Source: Flavobacteriales bacterium (GTDB taxonomy: Bacteria; Bacteroidota; Bacteroidia; NS11-12g; UBA9320). Taken from it: DNA of 64,000 nt. Positions 26,220 to 35,179 of this stretch are shown one piece after another. The stretch is from the NCBI GenBank assembly GCA_020635435.1, contig JACJZU010000001.1:62001-126000 (forward strand), given 5' to 3'. Under the pieces are notes generated by a model that saw only the letters and a program-made list of their open reading frames with translations, was not told where the DNA came from and did not search any database. A program made the translations under genes and the position numbers. The first letter of the stretch is position 1. Each line of letters starts with the position of its first letter.

Positions 26220-28706
26220 TTATTTTTGGAACAAACGACGAATTGAAAGTCCGACCCAACCCAGTACCCAGATCAGGATGATCGATGAAGACGCAAGGGA
26301 TATCTTTTCCCCTCGCTCATAGGTCTCCGGTTTGAACTCAAAAATGATCTCGCGATTGCCGGCCGGTACGCGCATGGCCCGCAACAAATAATTTGCACGA
26401 ATATGATCGACCGGCTCACCATCGATATAAGCCTGCCAACCCAAATTCGGCCCGTACCATATCTCCGAGAACATCACGAGCTGTTCCTTATCCGAATTGA
26501 AGCGATAAACGAGACGATCAGGCGCATATTCGATCAACTCGATAGCTCCTTTTGAATTGGAATCGACTGCCGGATTGAATCCATTAAGGTAATCAGACCA
26601 TTCCTTATGAATGATCGCCTCGCGATCGGCACTGAAATTCTTGAGGGCGTACAACTCGTCCGTTGCAGACTCAACCATGCGAATGGTGTCAATGAACCAG
26701 GCGTTGCCCAGCGCTCCGGGATTCATCTGCAACTGCGGTTGTTCTCCTACGATGAAATATTTCGTATTCAGCATATTCGCCACGTCCACATTCACCCTTT
26801 CACGGAAAATGGTGTCGATCACATCCTGTATGCGCTGAAGCTTTACAGCACTGTATCCTCCCACGGTGTTGTAGAAATAGCTTCCGAAACTGGAGCTGAA
26901 GGTATTCACGTCCTTACTTATGTCGAAAACCCGGTAGTAGCCCCTGCCTTTGGGTTCCATCTGCATGATCTGTTCGTCAACCGGACGTGGTCTGTATTGA
27001 TTGGTCACCACATTCTTCTTTTCGAAATCGTCGTGGTTCACATATTTCCAATCAACCGAGAACAAGTCGATTGCCGCCAGAACACATATGGCCATAATGG
27101 CCTGTTGTTTCTTGAGTTTGCCACTCTGCCAAAACCAGAGCAAACCTGCTCCGGCGCCCACAAACACTAGGGAACGCACTGCACTCAGGCGCATCATTTT
27201 CTTTCGGTCGTCAACCAGGGCTTCCATGAAGCGGTCAAATGCCTGCTGATCTCCACCTACCAGTTGCATGAATCTTCCATCTTGAAAATGTTCAAAACCG
27301 AACAGGGATGCACCCAACAAGAGGATGAGCAGGATCACACCTCCAACCAGATAGATCGCCATAAGCAGATTCTTGCGTTGTTGCTTCTTATCGTCCAGAT
27401 TGAAGAAAGCCTGCAAACCCAGAAAGGCCATGGCCGGCACAAGTATGGCAGCCACACCCATTGCCGAGTTGTGCGCTCTGAAATTGTTATATTTCGGGAA
27501 ATGATCGAAGAAGAGGCGTTGAAATCCTTCGAAATATTTACCCAGCGAGATCAGCGCAATGACCACGAACGCACCCAGGAAAGCGGCTTTCAAACGGGTT
27601 GTGCGGATGCTGAGCATTCCCAGAACAAACAGGAAGAAAACCAGGGCACCGTAATAGATCGGGCCGGACACCGATTCGGCCCCACCCCAATACAGAGGGG
27701 ATGGCACCTTTCGATCGCCACGGGCACCCATCAATTTGGCCGTTTCGTAGGATTCCCCTACCGGTTCACCCGAACTGCCACCAACAGCTCCGGGTATGAA
27801 TAGAGCGAGAAGATCACGAGGAGCATTGCTCCACATCATGGCATAATCCCAGCGGAGGCCATCCTTGTTCACCGCACCATCCGTTCGCTCCGCTGCTTCG
27901 GCTTTTAACTGCGATGTACCGCGCATGGTCTCCTTGGCGTATTCGTTTGTTGTGAGGATCTTGGATGCGGATGGGCCCACAGCGAGAACACCACAAACCA
28001 GCATGATGGCAGCAGCTTTCAGGTAATTCATCAATGCACCCTCCCTGGCCGCATAGACCAGATATACAGCCATGAAAACCACCATCCCGATCGCAAAGTA
28101 GAAGGTCATCTGATAGTGGTTCGCCGATATATTCAAGGCCGTACCCAACAGAAAAACCGAGGAGCCGGCAAGCCACTTCCTTTTCTCGAGAAGCAGGTAC
28201 ATACCTGCTAAAATGAGCGGCAAATAGCTGATCGCCCTGAACTTGGCTGTGTGGCCTGCCTCATAGAGCAGCAGTTGATTGGTGGTGAAGCTGAACATGA
28301 GCGCCCCCGTGATGGCCAGCCACGACTCCAGTCCCATTACGACGAGCAGAATGTATGCGCAAACAGCACTTACAAAAAACCAACTTATTGGATGTGAGAT
28401 CTTGAGTTGAAAAAATGGCTCAACAAATCGACGGATCAGATTCGACTTCTGGGGCGAACTGATCTGGTAGGTCGGCATTCCACCGAACATGGCATCGGTC
28501 CAAAGCGAGGTTTTCCCTGTTTTGGCCTCATAGTCCTTGATCTCCTTCGTCATGCCTATCCCCGCGGCAATATCATCCTGGTTGATCACCTCGCCTTGTA
28601 ATTGCGGATAGAAATAAACCAGACTCACGCCAAGGAAGAGGAGCAGGGCGTACAAATGAGGTTTGTTCGTGTTGAGTATTTTTTGAAAGCTGCTTTTCGA
28701 CTCCAT
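26220..28706 (-). CDS. YfhO family multi-spanning membrane protein
   Basis: This is an 828-residue integral membrane protein with a cytosolic N-terminus, roughly a dozen membrane helices in the first 560 residues and an extracytoplasmic C-terminal domain. That domain ends with an Ig-like segment (IWYGPNLGWQAYIDGEPVDHIRANYLLRAM, GNREIIFEF) and a final helix. YfhO proteins have a GT-C-like architecture and have been linked to glycosylation of lipoteichoic acid in Firmicutes; in Bacteroidota the role is not established. A perfect -7 box lies 19 nt before its ATG, and wecB follows. Confidence 0.88.
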   Translation of the reverse strand: MESKSSFQKILNTNKPHLYALLLFLGVSLVYFYPQLQGEVINQDDIAAGIGMTKEIKDYEAKTGKTSLWTDAMFGGMPTYQISSPQKSNLIRRFVEPFFQLKISHPISWFFVSAVCAYILLVVMGLESWLAITGALMFSFTTNQLLLYEAGHTAKFRAISYLPLILAGMYLLLEKRKWLAGSSVFLLGTALNISANHYQMTFYFAIGMVVFMAVYLVYAAREGALMNYLKAAAIMLVCGVLAVGPSASKILTTNEYAKETMRGTSQLKAEAAERTDGAVNKDGLRWDYAMMWSNAPRDLLALFIPGAVGGSSGEPVGESYETAKLMGARGDRKVPSPLYWGGAESVSGPIYYGALVFFLFVLGMLSIRTTRLKAAFLGAFVVIALISLGKYFEGFQRLFFDHFPKYNNFRAHNSAMGVAAILVPAMAFLGLQAFFNLDDKKQQRKNLLMAIYLVGGVILLILLLGASLFGFEHFQDGRFMQLVGGDQQAFDRFMEALVDDRKKMMRLSAVRSLVFVGAGAGLLWFWQSGKLKKQQAIMAICVLAAIDLFSVDWKYVNHDDFEKKNVVTNQYRPRPVDEQIMQMEPKGRGYYRVFDISKDVNTFSSSFGSYFYNTVGGYSAVKLQRIQDVIDTIFRERVNVDVANMLNTKYFIVGEQPQLQMNPGALGNAWFIDTIRMVESATDELYALKNFSADREAIIHKEWSDYLNGFNPAVDSNSKGAIELIEYAPDRLVYRFNSDKEQLVMFSEIWYGPNLGWQAYIDGEPVDHIRANYLLRAMRVPAGNREIIFEFKPETYERGEKISLASSSIILIWVLGWVGLSIRRLFQK

Positions 28707-28725
28707 GAGGAACTCTTTAAGTGGT

Positions 28726-28733
28726 CAAAGATA
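28726..28733 (-). promoter_or_regulatory. -7 promoter box of the YfhO-wecB unit
   Basis: The minus strand reads TATCTTTG, a perfect TAnnTTTG match, ending 19 nt before the ATG at 28706. No TTG is present at the -33 distance. Confidence 0.5.
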
Positions 28734-28771
28734 TTTAAAATGAACGCTTCGCACGGATAGTCGGCAATGCA

Positions 28772-28802
28772 TTTGATATACCCCTTAAGTGTTGTAAACT
28801 TG
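28772..28802 (+). promoter_or_regulatory. -33/-7 promoter immediately before holB
   Basis: TTTG (28772-28775), a 19-nt spacer and TAAACTTG (28795-28802, one mismatch to TAnnTTTG) match the Bacteroidota promoter layout. The GTG start of holB begins only 4 nt after the box, so transcription from here would give an mRNA with almost no leader. Confidence 0.5.
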
Positions 28803-28806
28803 AACG

Positions 28807-29955
28807 GTGAAATTCGCTGAGATTCCGGGGAACGAGGCGCTGAAAAAGCGTATGATCGAACAGATCAATGGGGGTAAGATCCCCCAGTCGCAGTTGTTGA
28901 TCGACAAACAGAGCGGTACGGGTTTGGCGCTGGCACTTGCCTTTACACAGTACCTGATGTGTCTGGATCGTGGGGAGACCGATAGCTGCGGCCAATGCTC
29001 AGCTTGCCTGAAAGTCGCAAAGCAAATTCACCCGGATCTGCACATCAGCTTTCCTTCCTACCGTGTTAAATCGGGAGAACCCTCCAGTTCAGCCAATTTC
29101 ATGGATAAATGGCGGTCACTGCTGGATAAGACACACTTTCCGAATTACAATCAATGGATGAATCATATTGATGGTGTGAGCAAGCAAACTCAGATATCGA
29201 AAAGTGAATGCAGGTCTATGATCGCCACCCTTGGTCTGAAAACTTATGAAAGTGCATTCAAGGTTCAAATAATATGGCTTGCCGAGTATTTGGGTGATGC
29301 GGGGAACGTACTGCTCAAAGGTCTTGAAGAACCCACACCGAATACCCATTTCCTGTTGATCACCGAAGATCCGGATAGCATCCTCCCCACGATCTACAGC
29401 CGATCCCAGAGTATGCATGTTCAAGCCGTAGGTGACGATATCCTGAGCAATTGGTTGATCAGCGAGCAGGGTGCAAACCTGGAACTTGCTCAGCAGGTTG
29501 CCTTCCTGGCTGACGGAAACCTGAGCATTGCGCTGGAGATCAAGGATGCCGACAATTCAGAAGATGTGAAACTGTTCGAAGAGTGGCTTGCCCTGATCTC
29601 GAAGAACGCCATGATCCCTTTGATGAATTTCACGGATGAATTGAGTACCCGAAAAAAAGAATGGCTTCGTCATTTTCTTGTGGGCACGCTCAGTTACCTG
29701 CGCGAGTGTACGATCTTTCATTACGATGAGTCCTATACCATGCGAATACCGGGGGAAAGTAATGGCTTCAGAGAACGATTTGCGCGATTCATCGATCACG
29801 AGGCGTGCGATGGAATGCATCGCGCTATCAACAAAAGCCTGTACCACATCGAGCGGAATGCCAATCTCAAAATTGAGTTGTTTCATCTATCTTTGACGCT
29901 CAGGGAGATTTTAGCTAAACAGACCCTGAAGCGCAAAACTGCCAGCAGCAGTTAG
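28807..29955 (+). CDS. holB: DNA polymerase III delta' subunit
   Basis: This is a clamp-loader subunit of 382 residues that begins at a GTG with the family N-terminus (KFAEIPGNEALKKRMIEQI). The AAA+ fold is recognisable, with a four-cysteine zinc site (SCGQCSACLKVAKQIHPD, about residues 59-77), GLEEPTPNTHFLLITEDP and the SRSQSM sensor region. The Walker A lysine is degenerate, as is usual for delta'. It works with DnaX and delta to load the sliding clamp. ricT follows 28 bp downstream on the same strand. Confidence 0.88.
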   Translation: MKFAEIPGNEALKKRMIEQINGGKIPQSQLLIDKQSGTGLALALAFTQYLMCLDRGETDSCGQCSACLKVAKQIHPDLHISFPSYRVKSGEPSSSANFMDKWRSLLDKTHFPNYNQWMNHIDGVSKQTQISKSECRSMIATLGLKTYESAFKVQIIWLAEYLGDAGNVLLKGLEEPTPNTHFLLITEDPDSILPTIYSRSQSMHVQAVGDDILSNWLISEQGANLELAQQVAFLADGNLSIALEIKDADNSEDVKLFEEWLALISKNAMIPLMNFTDELSTRKKEWLRHFLVGTLSYLRECTIFHYDESYTMRIPGESNGFRERFARFIDHEACDGMHRAINKSLYHIERNANLKIELFHLSLTLREILAKQTLKRKTASSS

Positions 29956-29983
29956 GCTTTCAGGAATATACGAGAATAGATCA

Positions 29984-31333
29984 ATGGGCTGTGGAAACTG
30001 TGGAAGTTCCGCCGGACATGATGGGAAACCCGCAGGTTGCAAAAGCAACGGGGGATGCTCTACAGGCGGATGCAATAAATTAAATACGTACGATTGGTTC
30101 AGGCACATGGCCGTGCCCGAGGATTTTCGTCCATTCAATATAGTCGAGGTTCGGTTTAAGGGTAGTCGGAAAGAATTCTACCGGAATGAAGAAGGCCTTA
30201 CGCTCTTCAATGGGGATCCTGTTGTGGTTGAGAGCGATTTTGGACATGATCTGGGCCATGTAGCACTCTCCGGAGAACTGGTTCGGCTACAGCTCAAGAA
30301 GAGGGGGATCTCTGAAAATGCGAACGACATACGGAAGATCTACCGCATTGCCGGCGACAGCGATCTGAGTAAATACGAGGAATTCAAGCAGAAAGAACCC
30401 GCTACATTGGAACGGGCCCGCACCATAGCGCTCGATATGCGCCTGCAAATGAAGATCAGCGATATCGAGTTTCAGGGCGACGGCCGAAAGGTGATCTTCT
30501 TCTACACCGCCGAGGATCGCGTCGATTTTCGAGAACTGATACGCAGATACGCAGCGGAATTCAAAACCCGCATCGAAATGCGACAAGTGGGCTACCGGGA
30601 AGAAGCATCCCGCCTGGGAGGCATTGGGAGTTGTGGAAGGGAGCTCTGTTGCAGTACCTGGCTCACCGATTTCAAGGTTGTTTCCATGGGTGCGGCGAAA
30701 ACACAGAACCTCTCCATTAATATGCTCAAGCTGAGCGGACAGTGCGGCCGATTGAAGTGTTGCCTCAATTTCGAGCTTGAAACGTATCTCGACGCGTTGA
30801 AGGAATTCCCGAAAGGCGATCGGGTCATGCTGAAAACCGAACGTGGACGGGCTTTTCTCCAAAAGACCGACATTCTTCAGCGATTGCTTTGGTTCAATTA
30901 CGAGAAATCGTCCGATTGGACTGCCATCTCCCTTGATCGGGTCAATGAGATCCTTGCCATGAACGCCAAAGGTGAGATGCCCGAGTCACTTGTGGACCTC
31001 AGCTTCGCCATCGAAACCCTCGAATCGATCGAACCTCCTGCCGATCTGATATCCGATCAAAGCCTTACGCGTTTGGACGATAAGAACACACCTCGTAAGA
31101 AATCAAGAAAAAAAGGAAAAGGCAAACCAAGACCGGATGGTGCGAGGGGTGAGAGCAAGCAGACAGCCCCGCGCAACGATAACCGGAATCCGCAAGCCCG
31201 CTCAAAAGGTTCTGCAAATAAACCCGGGGATAAACCTGCACAAGGCTCTAATCCAAACCGCAATAAACGCCGCCGATCCAACCGCCCGAACAGACCAAAT
31301 AAGCCGGGTGCCGGTGGGAATCCTGAATCCTGA
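29984..31333 (+). CDS. ricT: RicT/YaaT-like PSP1 domain protein
   Basis: The 449-residue protein has three parts. The first 35 residues are rich in Cys and Gly (MGCGNCGSSAGHDGKPAGC). The PSP1 domain (about 85-260) carries the conserved ELCCSTWLTDF and SGQCGRLKCCLNFE, whose cysteines bind an iron-sulphur cluster in the Bacillus Y-complex. A long Lys/Arg/Pro/Asn-rich tail (about 365-449) is probably disordered and may bind nucleic acid. In Bacillus RicT works with RicA and RicF on RNase Y-mediated RNA maturation. The partners are not seen here, so the mechanism in this lineage is open. It is co-oriented with holB. Confidence 0.85.
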   Translation: MGCGNCGSSAGHDGKPAGCKSNGGCSTGGCNKLNTYDWFRHMAVPEDFRPFNIVEVRFKGSRKEFYRNEEGLTLFNGDPVVVESDFGHDLGHVALSGELVRLQLKKRGISENANDIRKIYRIAGDSDLSKYEEFKQKEPATLERARTIALDMRLQMKISDIEFQGDGRKVIFFYTAEDRVDFRELIRRYAAEFKTRIEMRQVGYREEASRLGGIGSCGRELCCSTWLTDFKVVSMGAAKTQNLSINMLKLSGQCGRLKCCLNFELETYLDALKEFPKGDRVMLKTERGRAFLQKTDILQRLLWFNYEKSSDWTAISLDRVNEILAMNAKGEMPESLVDLSFAIETLESIEPPADLISDQSLTRLDDKNTPRKKSRKKGKGKPRPDGARGESKQTAPRNDNRNPQARSKGSANKPGDKPAQGSNPNRNKRRRSNRPNRPNKPGAGGNPES

Positions 31334-31349
31334 ACCATTTCCGACCAAA

Positions 31350-31894
31350 ATGTTCATACCCGATCCCTGCCCCGGGCAAGCTAAACGCTATTCCGGGTTG
31401 TCGCAAATGGGTATCCTACTGTTCAACTCGTTGGCTGTGCTGAGGAATTTGCTTCAGGTTCTTCTCCTGCTGCTTCTGGACCAAACCATTACCCGTGCAC
31501 AATGCAATGAAGTTCAGATCCTCGTGGCAGCTTCCTTTGATACGCTCATACTCTGCCAAGTTCATTCTGCCCAATCAACCTCTGCGCTATGAATGGGTGG
31601 CGAGAAACGAGGTGGGAACGCTGATCGGCAGCTCTTCCCAATCCCGCTTTTTTGCTGATTTATCAACACGTATGATCGACAGTGTATCTATTTGTCTAAA
31701 AGTAATTGACACGGCAGGCAATGCCTGCGGACTTCACTTTCCGTGGATCCATCGAGCATTGGCGGCCGGTTCGGAATCGAAATTCCAAGGGAATTTATGA
31801 CCTCCTGGGTCGTGAATACCCCTCCATCCACGCGATCCCAACCGGAACTCTATTCTTAGAAGGCGGAGTTAAAAAGACCCGGATCGAACACTGA
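31350..31894 (+). pseudogene. Frameshifted remnant of a small T9SS-type secreted protein
   Basis: Protein-like segments lie in successive frames. Frame A has an ATG (31350 or 31407), a signal peptide (LLQVLLLLLLDQTITRA) and QCNEVQILVAASFDTLILCQ, with a stop at 31592. Frame B continues with an Ig/PKD-like piece (LPNQPLRYEWVARNEVGTL, DSVSICLKVIDTAGNACG). Frame A returns with VDPSSIGGRFGIEIPREF. Frame C ends with YDLLGREYPSIHAIPTG and LFLEGGVKKTRI, stop at 31894. Together they resemble a signal peptide, one Ig-like domain and a type A Por-sorting C-terminal domain. At least three frame changes in about 500 bp point to a decayed gene; clustered sequencing errors are the alternative. It lies 16 bp after ricT. 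Confidence 0.6.
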
Positions 31895-31908
31895 TTCTCA
31901 GACAGATA

Positions 31909-32853
31909 TCAATCAACTTGATCCAAGTGCTCCTGGTAGCGTTCCAACACCCGAAGTGCCCTCAACGTATTTATCCTGCTGGGTTGACCAGCCCTTTCCA
32001 TTACGAAATGCACCTCACCGGGATGTGCGGCCTGCATGTTCCAGGTCCCATTCTCATTTCGCTTGTTGAGAATCAGATCAAGCGCATCGCTCATTCGATC
32101 ATCCCAATCTTTGCCACGGTACTGAAAATAATCCATCGCCCGTAACACATCATATTTCCACCTACACGGATATGCGAACTTGAGAAAATCCTTATGTATG
32201 ATGGCCCCTGTGCGATCCGATAGGTAGAGACGGTGTAGCAGAATGAACTCCTCTGCTCGTTCGATCGCGTCGGTGATCTCCTCCGATCTGTAGTCAAAAC
32301 CTGCCTTCTGAAATTCAAATAGCCCTTCCAATACAGAAAGGGTTGAATGCAATGAGCTATGCCGTGCTCCACTTCTTGTGGTCCGGCAATTGAATCCACC
32401 GTCAGGCATTACTTCCAAAAGCAACATGTCTACCACCGATCGCAATTCCCCTTCAGGAGCATTGAAATACGACGCATAATTCAAGAACATTCCGTTTACG
32501 CATACATCGCTGCGTTGAGAGGTGGATGGCCCGAGTTGTATGCCGCCATCGTCGGCCTTCAGGGTGTGGAGTACCTGATCTATCGACTGCTGCGCGAGCG
32601 GATCCTCCCGACTCAGAGTGAGATTTCTCAAGTCGAGCAGGGTATAATGCGTGGATATCCATTTGTGCTTATAGAAACCCTCGCCCCAATGCCCCTCCGG
32701 TTTTCGCCGGGACAGGAATTGGCTTCCCCAGCCCTCAATTGCAATACGCTCCTGCAGGTCGAACCGATCTTCTCCCAATAGATCGCAGAATGTTTGGTAT
32801 TGAATGGAAACATCACCCTTCAGCAACCATTCAACTAATTTATTATCAGCCAT
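31909..32853 (-). CDS. Prenyltransferase/squalene cyclase-like alpha-toroid protein
   Basis: The 314-residue soluble protein has repeated helical units with the QW-like pattern of terpene cyclases and prenyltransferases: GFYKHKWISTHYTLLDL, DDGGIQLG, MPDGGFNCRTTRSG, NENGTWNMQA and HSSLHSTLSVLEGLFEF. It lacks the DxDD or DDxxD clusters needed for cyclisation or prenyl transfer, so it may be a related alpha/alpha-toroid protein with a different activity. No signal peptide is visible. It converges on the decayed gene at 31350-31894, with 14 bp between the ends. Function is unknown. Confidence 0.8.
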   Translation of the reverse strand: MADNKLVEWLLKGDVSIQYQTFCDLLGEDRFDLQERIAIEGWGSQFLSRRKPEGHWGEGFYKHKWISTHYTLLDLRNLTLSREDPLAQQSIDQVLHTLKADDGGIQLGPSTSQRSDVCVNGMFLNYASYFNAPEGELRSVVDMLLLEVMPDGGFNCRTTRSGARHSSLHSTLSVLEGLFEFQKAGFDYRSEEITDAIERAEEFILLHRLYLSDRTGAIIHKDFLKFAYPCRWKYDVLRAMDYFQYRGKDWDDRMSDALDLILNKRNENGTWNMQAAHPGEVHFVMERAGQPSRINTLRALRVLERYQEHLDQVD

Positions 32854-32928
32854 TTAACCAGCAATAGGAACTTTCTCTCAACAATTCACCACGTTGCCGG
32901 GATTTGATGCTCAACATCATTCTAATTT

Positions 32929-33552
32929 TCAGCTTCCGTCACCTCCTGAGATCTTATAGGGAACCCTGTTCACGATGGATCGTCCCAGAGTGATCTCATC
33001 GGCATACTCCAGTTCTCCGCCTACGGAGATACCACGGGCAATAGAGCTGATCTGCACCTTGGATGAATCGAGCTTGCGGCTTATGTAGAATTCGGTGGTC
33101 TCACCCTCCATATTTGCGCTCAGGGCCATGATCAATTCAGAAATGGGTTCCGTCTCTACCCTTTTGAGTAATTGTTCGATCCGTATATCCGACGGACCGA
33201 TACCCTGCATGGGTGAGATCAGTCCACCCAGTACATGATACAACCCATTGTATCGCGACGTATTCTCGATCGCTATCACGTCTTGAAAATCGCGTACAAC
33301 ACAGATCGTATCCTGTCGGCGGTTTACAGACGTACAGATCCGGCACAACTCCTCCTCAGTGATGTTCCCGCAGCGCGAACAGAACGATGTGCGCTCCTTC
33401 ATGGCAAGAATGGCATCCGTCATGGAACGAACAACTTGCTCGTCAGATCGCAGTAAAAACAATGTCATCCGCAGCGCGCTTTTTTTTCCGATCCCGGGAA
33501 AACGGGATAACTCTTCAACCACTTTTTCGAGGGCAGACGATGGTAGATTCAT
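32929..33552 (-). CDS. recR: Recombination mediator RecR
   Basis: The 207-residue protein has the full RecR layout: a helix-hairpin-helix N-terminus (LSRFPGIGKKSALRM), a C4 zinc finger (CSRCGNITEEELCRIC, about residues 57-72) and a Toprim domain (ICVVRDFQDVIAIE to ALSANMEGETTEFYI). A conserved C-terminal hook ends the protein (SIARGISVGGELEYAD). It works with RecO to load RecA on gapped DNA. The ATG at 33552 lies 5 nt after a perfect TAATTTTG box, which suggests leaderless transcription. It is divergent from apaG. Confidence 0.96.
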   Translation of the reverse strand: MNLPSSALEKVVEELSRFPGIGKKSALRMTLFLLRSDEQVVRSMTDAILAMKERTSFCSRCGNITEEELCRICTSVNRRQDTICVVRDFQDVIAIENTSRYNGLYHVLGGLISPMQGIGPSDIRIEQLLKRVETEPISELIMALSANMEGETTEFYISRKLDSSKVQISSIARGISVGGELEYADEITLGRSIVNRVPYKISGGDGS

Positions 33553-33557
33553 TGGAA

Positions 33558-33565
33558 CAAAATTA
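33558..33565 (-). promoter_or_regulatory. -7 box directly before recR
   Basis: The minus strand reads TAATTTTG followed by TTCCA and the ATG of recR. The 5-nt gap puts the expected transcription start at or within a base or two of the start codon. Confidence 0.5.
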
Positions 33566-33616
33566 TCTGAATTAATCTCGCTTGTGCACAGATCAATCTC
33601 CTTCCGGGCGGATCGG

Positions 33617-33648
33617 TTTGCTCAAATCTTTTTTTTGTATTCTATTTG
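33617..33648 (+). promoter_or_regulatory. -33/-7 promoter of apaG
   Basis: TTTG (33617-33620), a 20-nt spacer and TCTATTTG (33641-33648, one mismatch) fit the Bacteroidota promoter. It favours the ATG at 33662 as the apaG start, because the GTG at 33650 would precede the expected transcription start. Confidence 0.5.
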
Positions 33649-33661
33649 AGTGAAATCTGGA

Positions 33662-34051
33662 ATGATCTATACAGCCATCACACAAGGAGTAAAGGTATCC
33701 GTAGAGGCAAACTACGAGATACATCTGAGCGATCCCGATCGGCTGAATAATATTTTCAGTTACCATGTGCTCATCGAAAACGTTGGCTCCGCGCCCGTGA
33801 AACTCATACGTCGGCATTGGATCATTGTAGATTGCCTGCACGCACAAAGGGAGGTCGAGGGAGATGGGGTGATCGGCGAACAACCACTTATCGATCCGGA
33901 ACAATACCACGAATACGAAAGCTGGTGCAGCCTGCATGGCGAAGTTGGTAAAATGTGGGGAACTTACCTATTTCAGAATTGCCTCACCGGTCAGGAATTC
34001 CTTGTCGACATACCGGTTTTCCATTTGGTTACACCCTACAAACTCAATTAG
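33662..34051 (+). CDS. apaG: ApaG domain protein
   Basis: From the ATG at 33662 this is a 129-residue fibronectin-III-like fold protein with the ApaG hallmarks: YEIHLSDPDRLNNIFSYHVLIENVG, VKLIRRHWIIVD, VEGDGVIGEQPLIDP, and a tail with GTYLF and VDIPVFHLVTP. ApaG proteins bind pyrophosphate-containing compounds and were linked to Co2+/Mg2+ resistance; the exact role remains unclear. An in-frame GTG at 33650 would add four residues. Confidence 0.92.
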   Translation: MIYTAITQGVKVSVEANYEIHLSDPDRLNNIFSYHVLIENVGSAPVKLIRRHWIIVDCLHAQREVEGDGVIGEQPLIDPEQYHEYESWCSLHGEVGKMWGTYLFQNCLTGQEFLVDIPVFHLVTPYKLN

Positions 34052-34070
34052 GTAAGTCGAATATCCTTAC

Positions 34071-34391
34071 TTATTTCCCACAGTTGCAATTCGAACTTTT
34101 GCGGATCTTGCCTTTGCGGTTGATACGGGTACGCACTTCTCCATCCTCAAACAAATAGATCATCCTCCTCTCGCCTTTGCGGAATCTGTCGGCTCTCCAG
34201 ATCATTCCCGAACTGTCGTAATACCGCGTATATCCGTGCCGGCGCCCATTCCTGAATTTGCGCAATTCCAGGAGTTGCCCCTCTGGACCCCGCAATTCAC
34301 AAACTGCCTTGTGGCCACTCGAATCGCACTGGGCCAAAGCCTGGCTCGATAAGGTCAGAAATACGATCAGACCGAGAGTGCGTAAATACAT
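34071..34391 (-). CDS. Small secreted protein with MORN-like repeats
   Basis: From the ATG at 34391 the 106-residue protein has a clear signal peptide (MYLRTLGLIVFLTLSSQALA/Q). Two or three short repeats resembling MORN or YwqK-type beta-hairpins follow (GPEGQLLELRKFRNGRRHG, YTRYYDSSGMIWRADRFRKG, IYLFEDGEVRTRINRKGKI), then a Cys pair at the C-terminus (NCNCGK). The start overlaps the end of uppP by 25 bp, so it is the last gene of the ftsX-DUF3098-uppP unit. Function is unknown. Confidence 0.72.
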   Translation of the reverse strand: MYLRTLGLIVFLTLSSQALAQCDSSGHKAVCELRGPEGQLLELRKFRNGRRHGYTRYYDSSGMIWRADRFRKGERRMIYLFEDGEVRTRINRKGKIRKSSNCNCGK

Positions 34392-35179
34392 GCGGCAGTT
34401 CCGACGATCAGACAATAGATGGCAAACCATTTGAGCTGACTGCGCTGAACCAGTTTTATCATCCAACGCAAGGCGAGCAATCCGCTCCCAAAGGCAGCTA
34501 CAAAACCTGCAAACAGCACCAGAGTCGAAATTTCAGACGAACCTGCATCAACCGATTCCTGTGCACCCAGATAGTCGAGGAATTTTTTTGCTGAAGCACC
34601 AAGTATCAGCGGTAACACCATCAAAAATGAAAATCGTGCAGCTGTTTCCCTTTTGATTCCGAGTATAACGGCAGTTCCAATGGTTGAACCAGAACGGCTG
34701 ATACCCGGTAATATAGCAATTGCCTGAACGATCCCGGTGATGATCGCCTTTCGAACCCCGATCTCATGGCTTCCGATTCGCTCAACCCGATCCGAAATGA
34801 AGAGGACCACCCCGGTTACCACGAGCATTAATCCCACCAAAAGCATATTCCCCGAGAACATGCCCTCGATCTGTTCTTCCCATAACAGTCCGACCACCGC
34901 CGCGGGTATCATGGACAACAACACCAACAGCGCAAAGCGCTTCGATTCAGTGTCGCCTTTTTTAAATAGCCCGAACGTGAGTTCCAGAATGTCTTTGCGA
35001 TAGATCACGATCGTGCTGCAAGCCGTTGCCAAATGGAGAACAACGGTGAACAGGAGTGCCTCTTTCAATTCAACACCCTGAATAACTTTGAAGATCTCTA
35101 TATGTCCGCTGCTGCTGACCGGGAGGAACTCGGTCAATCCTTGCACAATTCCAAGGATTATGGCCTCGATCAAGCTCAT
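34367..35179 (-). CDS. uppP: Undecaprenyl-diphosphatase UppP/BacA
   Basis: This 270-residue membrane enzyme dephosphorylates undecaprenyl diphosphate so that the lipid carrier can be reused for peptidoglycan and surface glycans. The active-site motifs are present: the Glu-rich GLTEFLPVSSSGH near the N-terminus and PGISRSGSTI about two-thirds along. It has roughly eight membrane helices and starts within the last codons of the DUF3098 gene (ATGA overlap). Confidence 0.96.
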   Translation of the reverse strand: MSLIEAIILGIVQGLTEFLPVSSSGHIEIFKVIQGVELKEALLFTVVLHLATACSTIVIYRKDILELTFGLFKKGDTESKRFALLVLLSMIPAAVVGLLWEEQIEGMFSGNMLLVGLMLVVTGVVLFISDRVERIGSHEIGVRKAIITGIVQAIAILPGISRSGSTIGTAVILGIKRETAARFSFLMVLPLILGASAKKFLDYLGAQESVDAGSSEISTLVLFAGFVAAFGSGLLALRWMIKLVQRSQLKWFAIYCLIVGTAACIYALSV

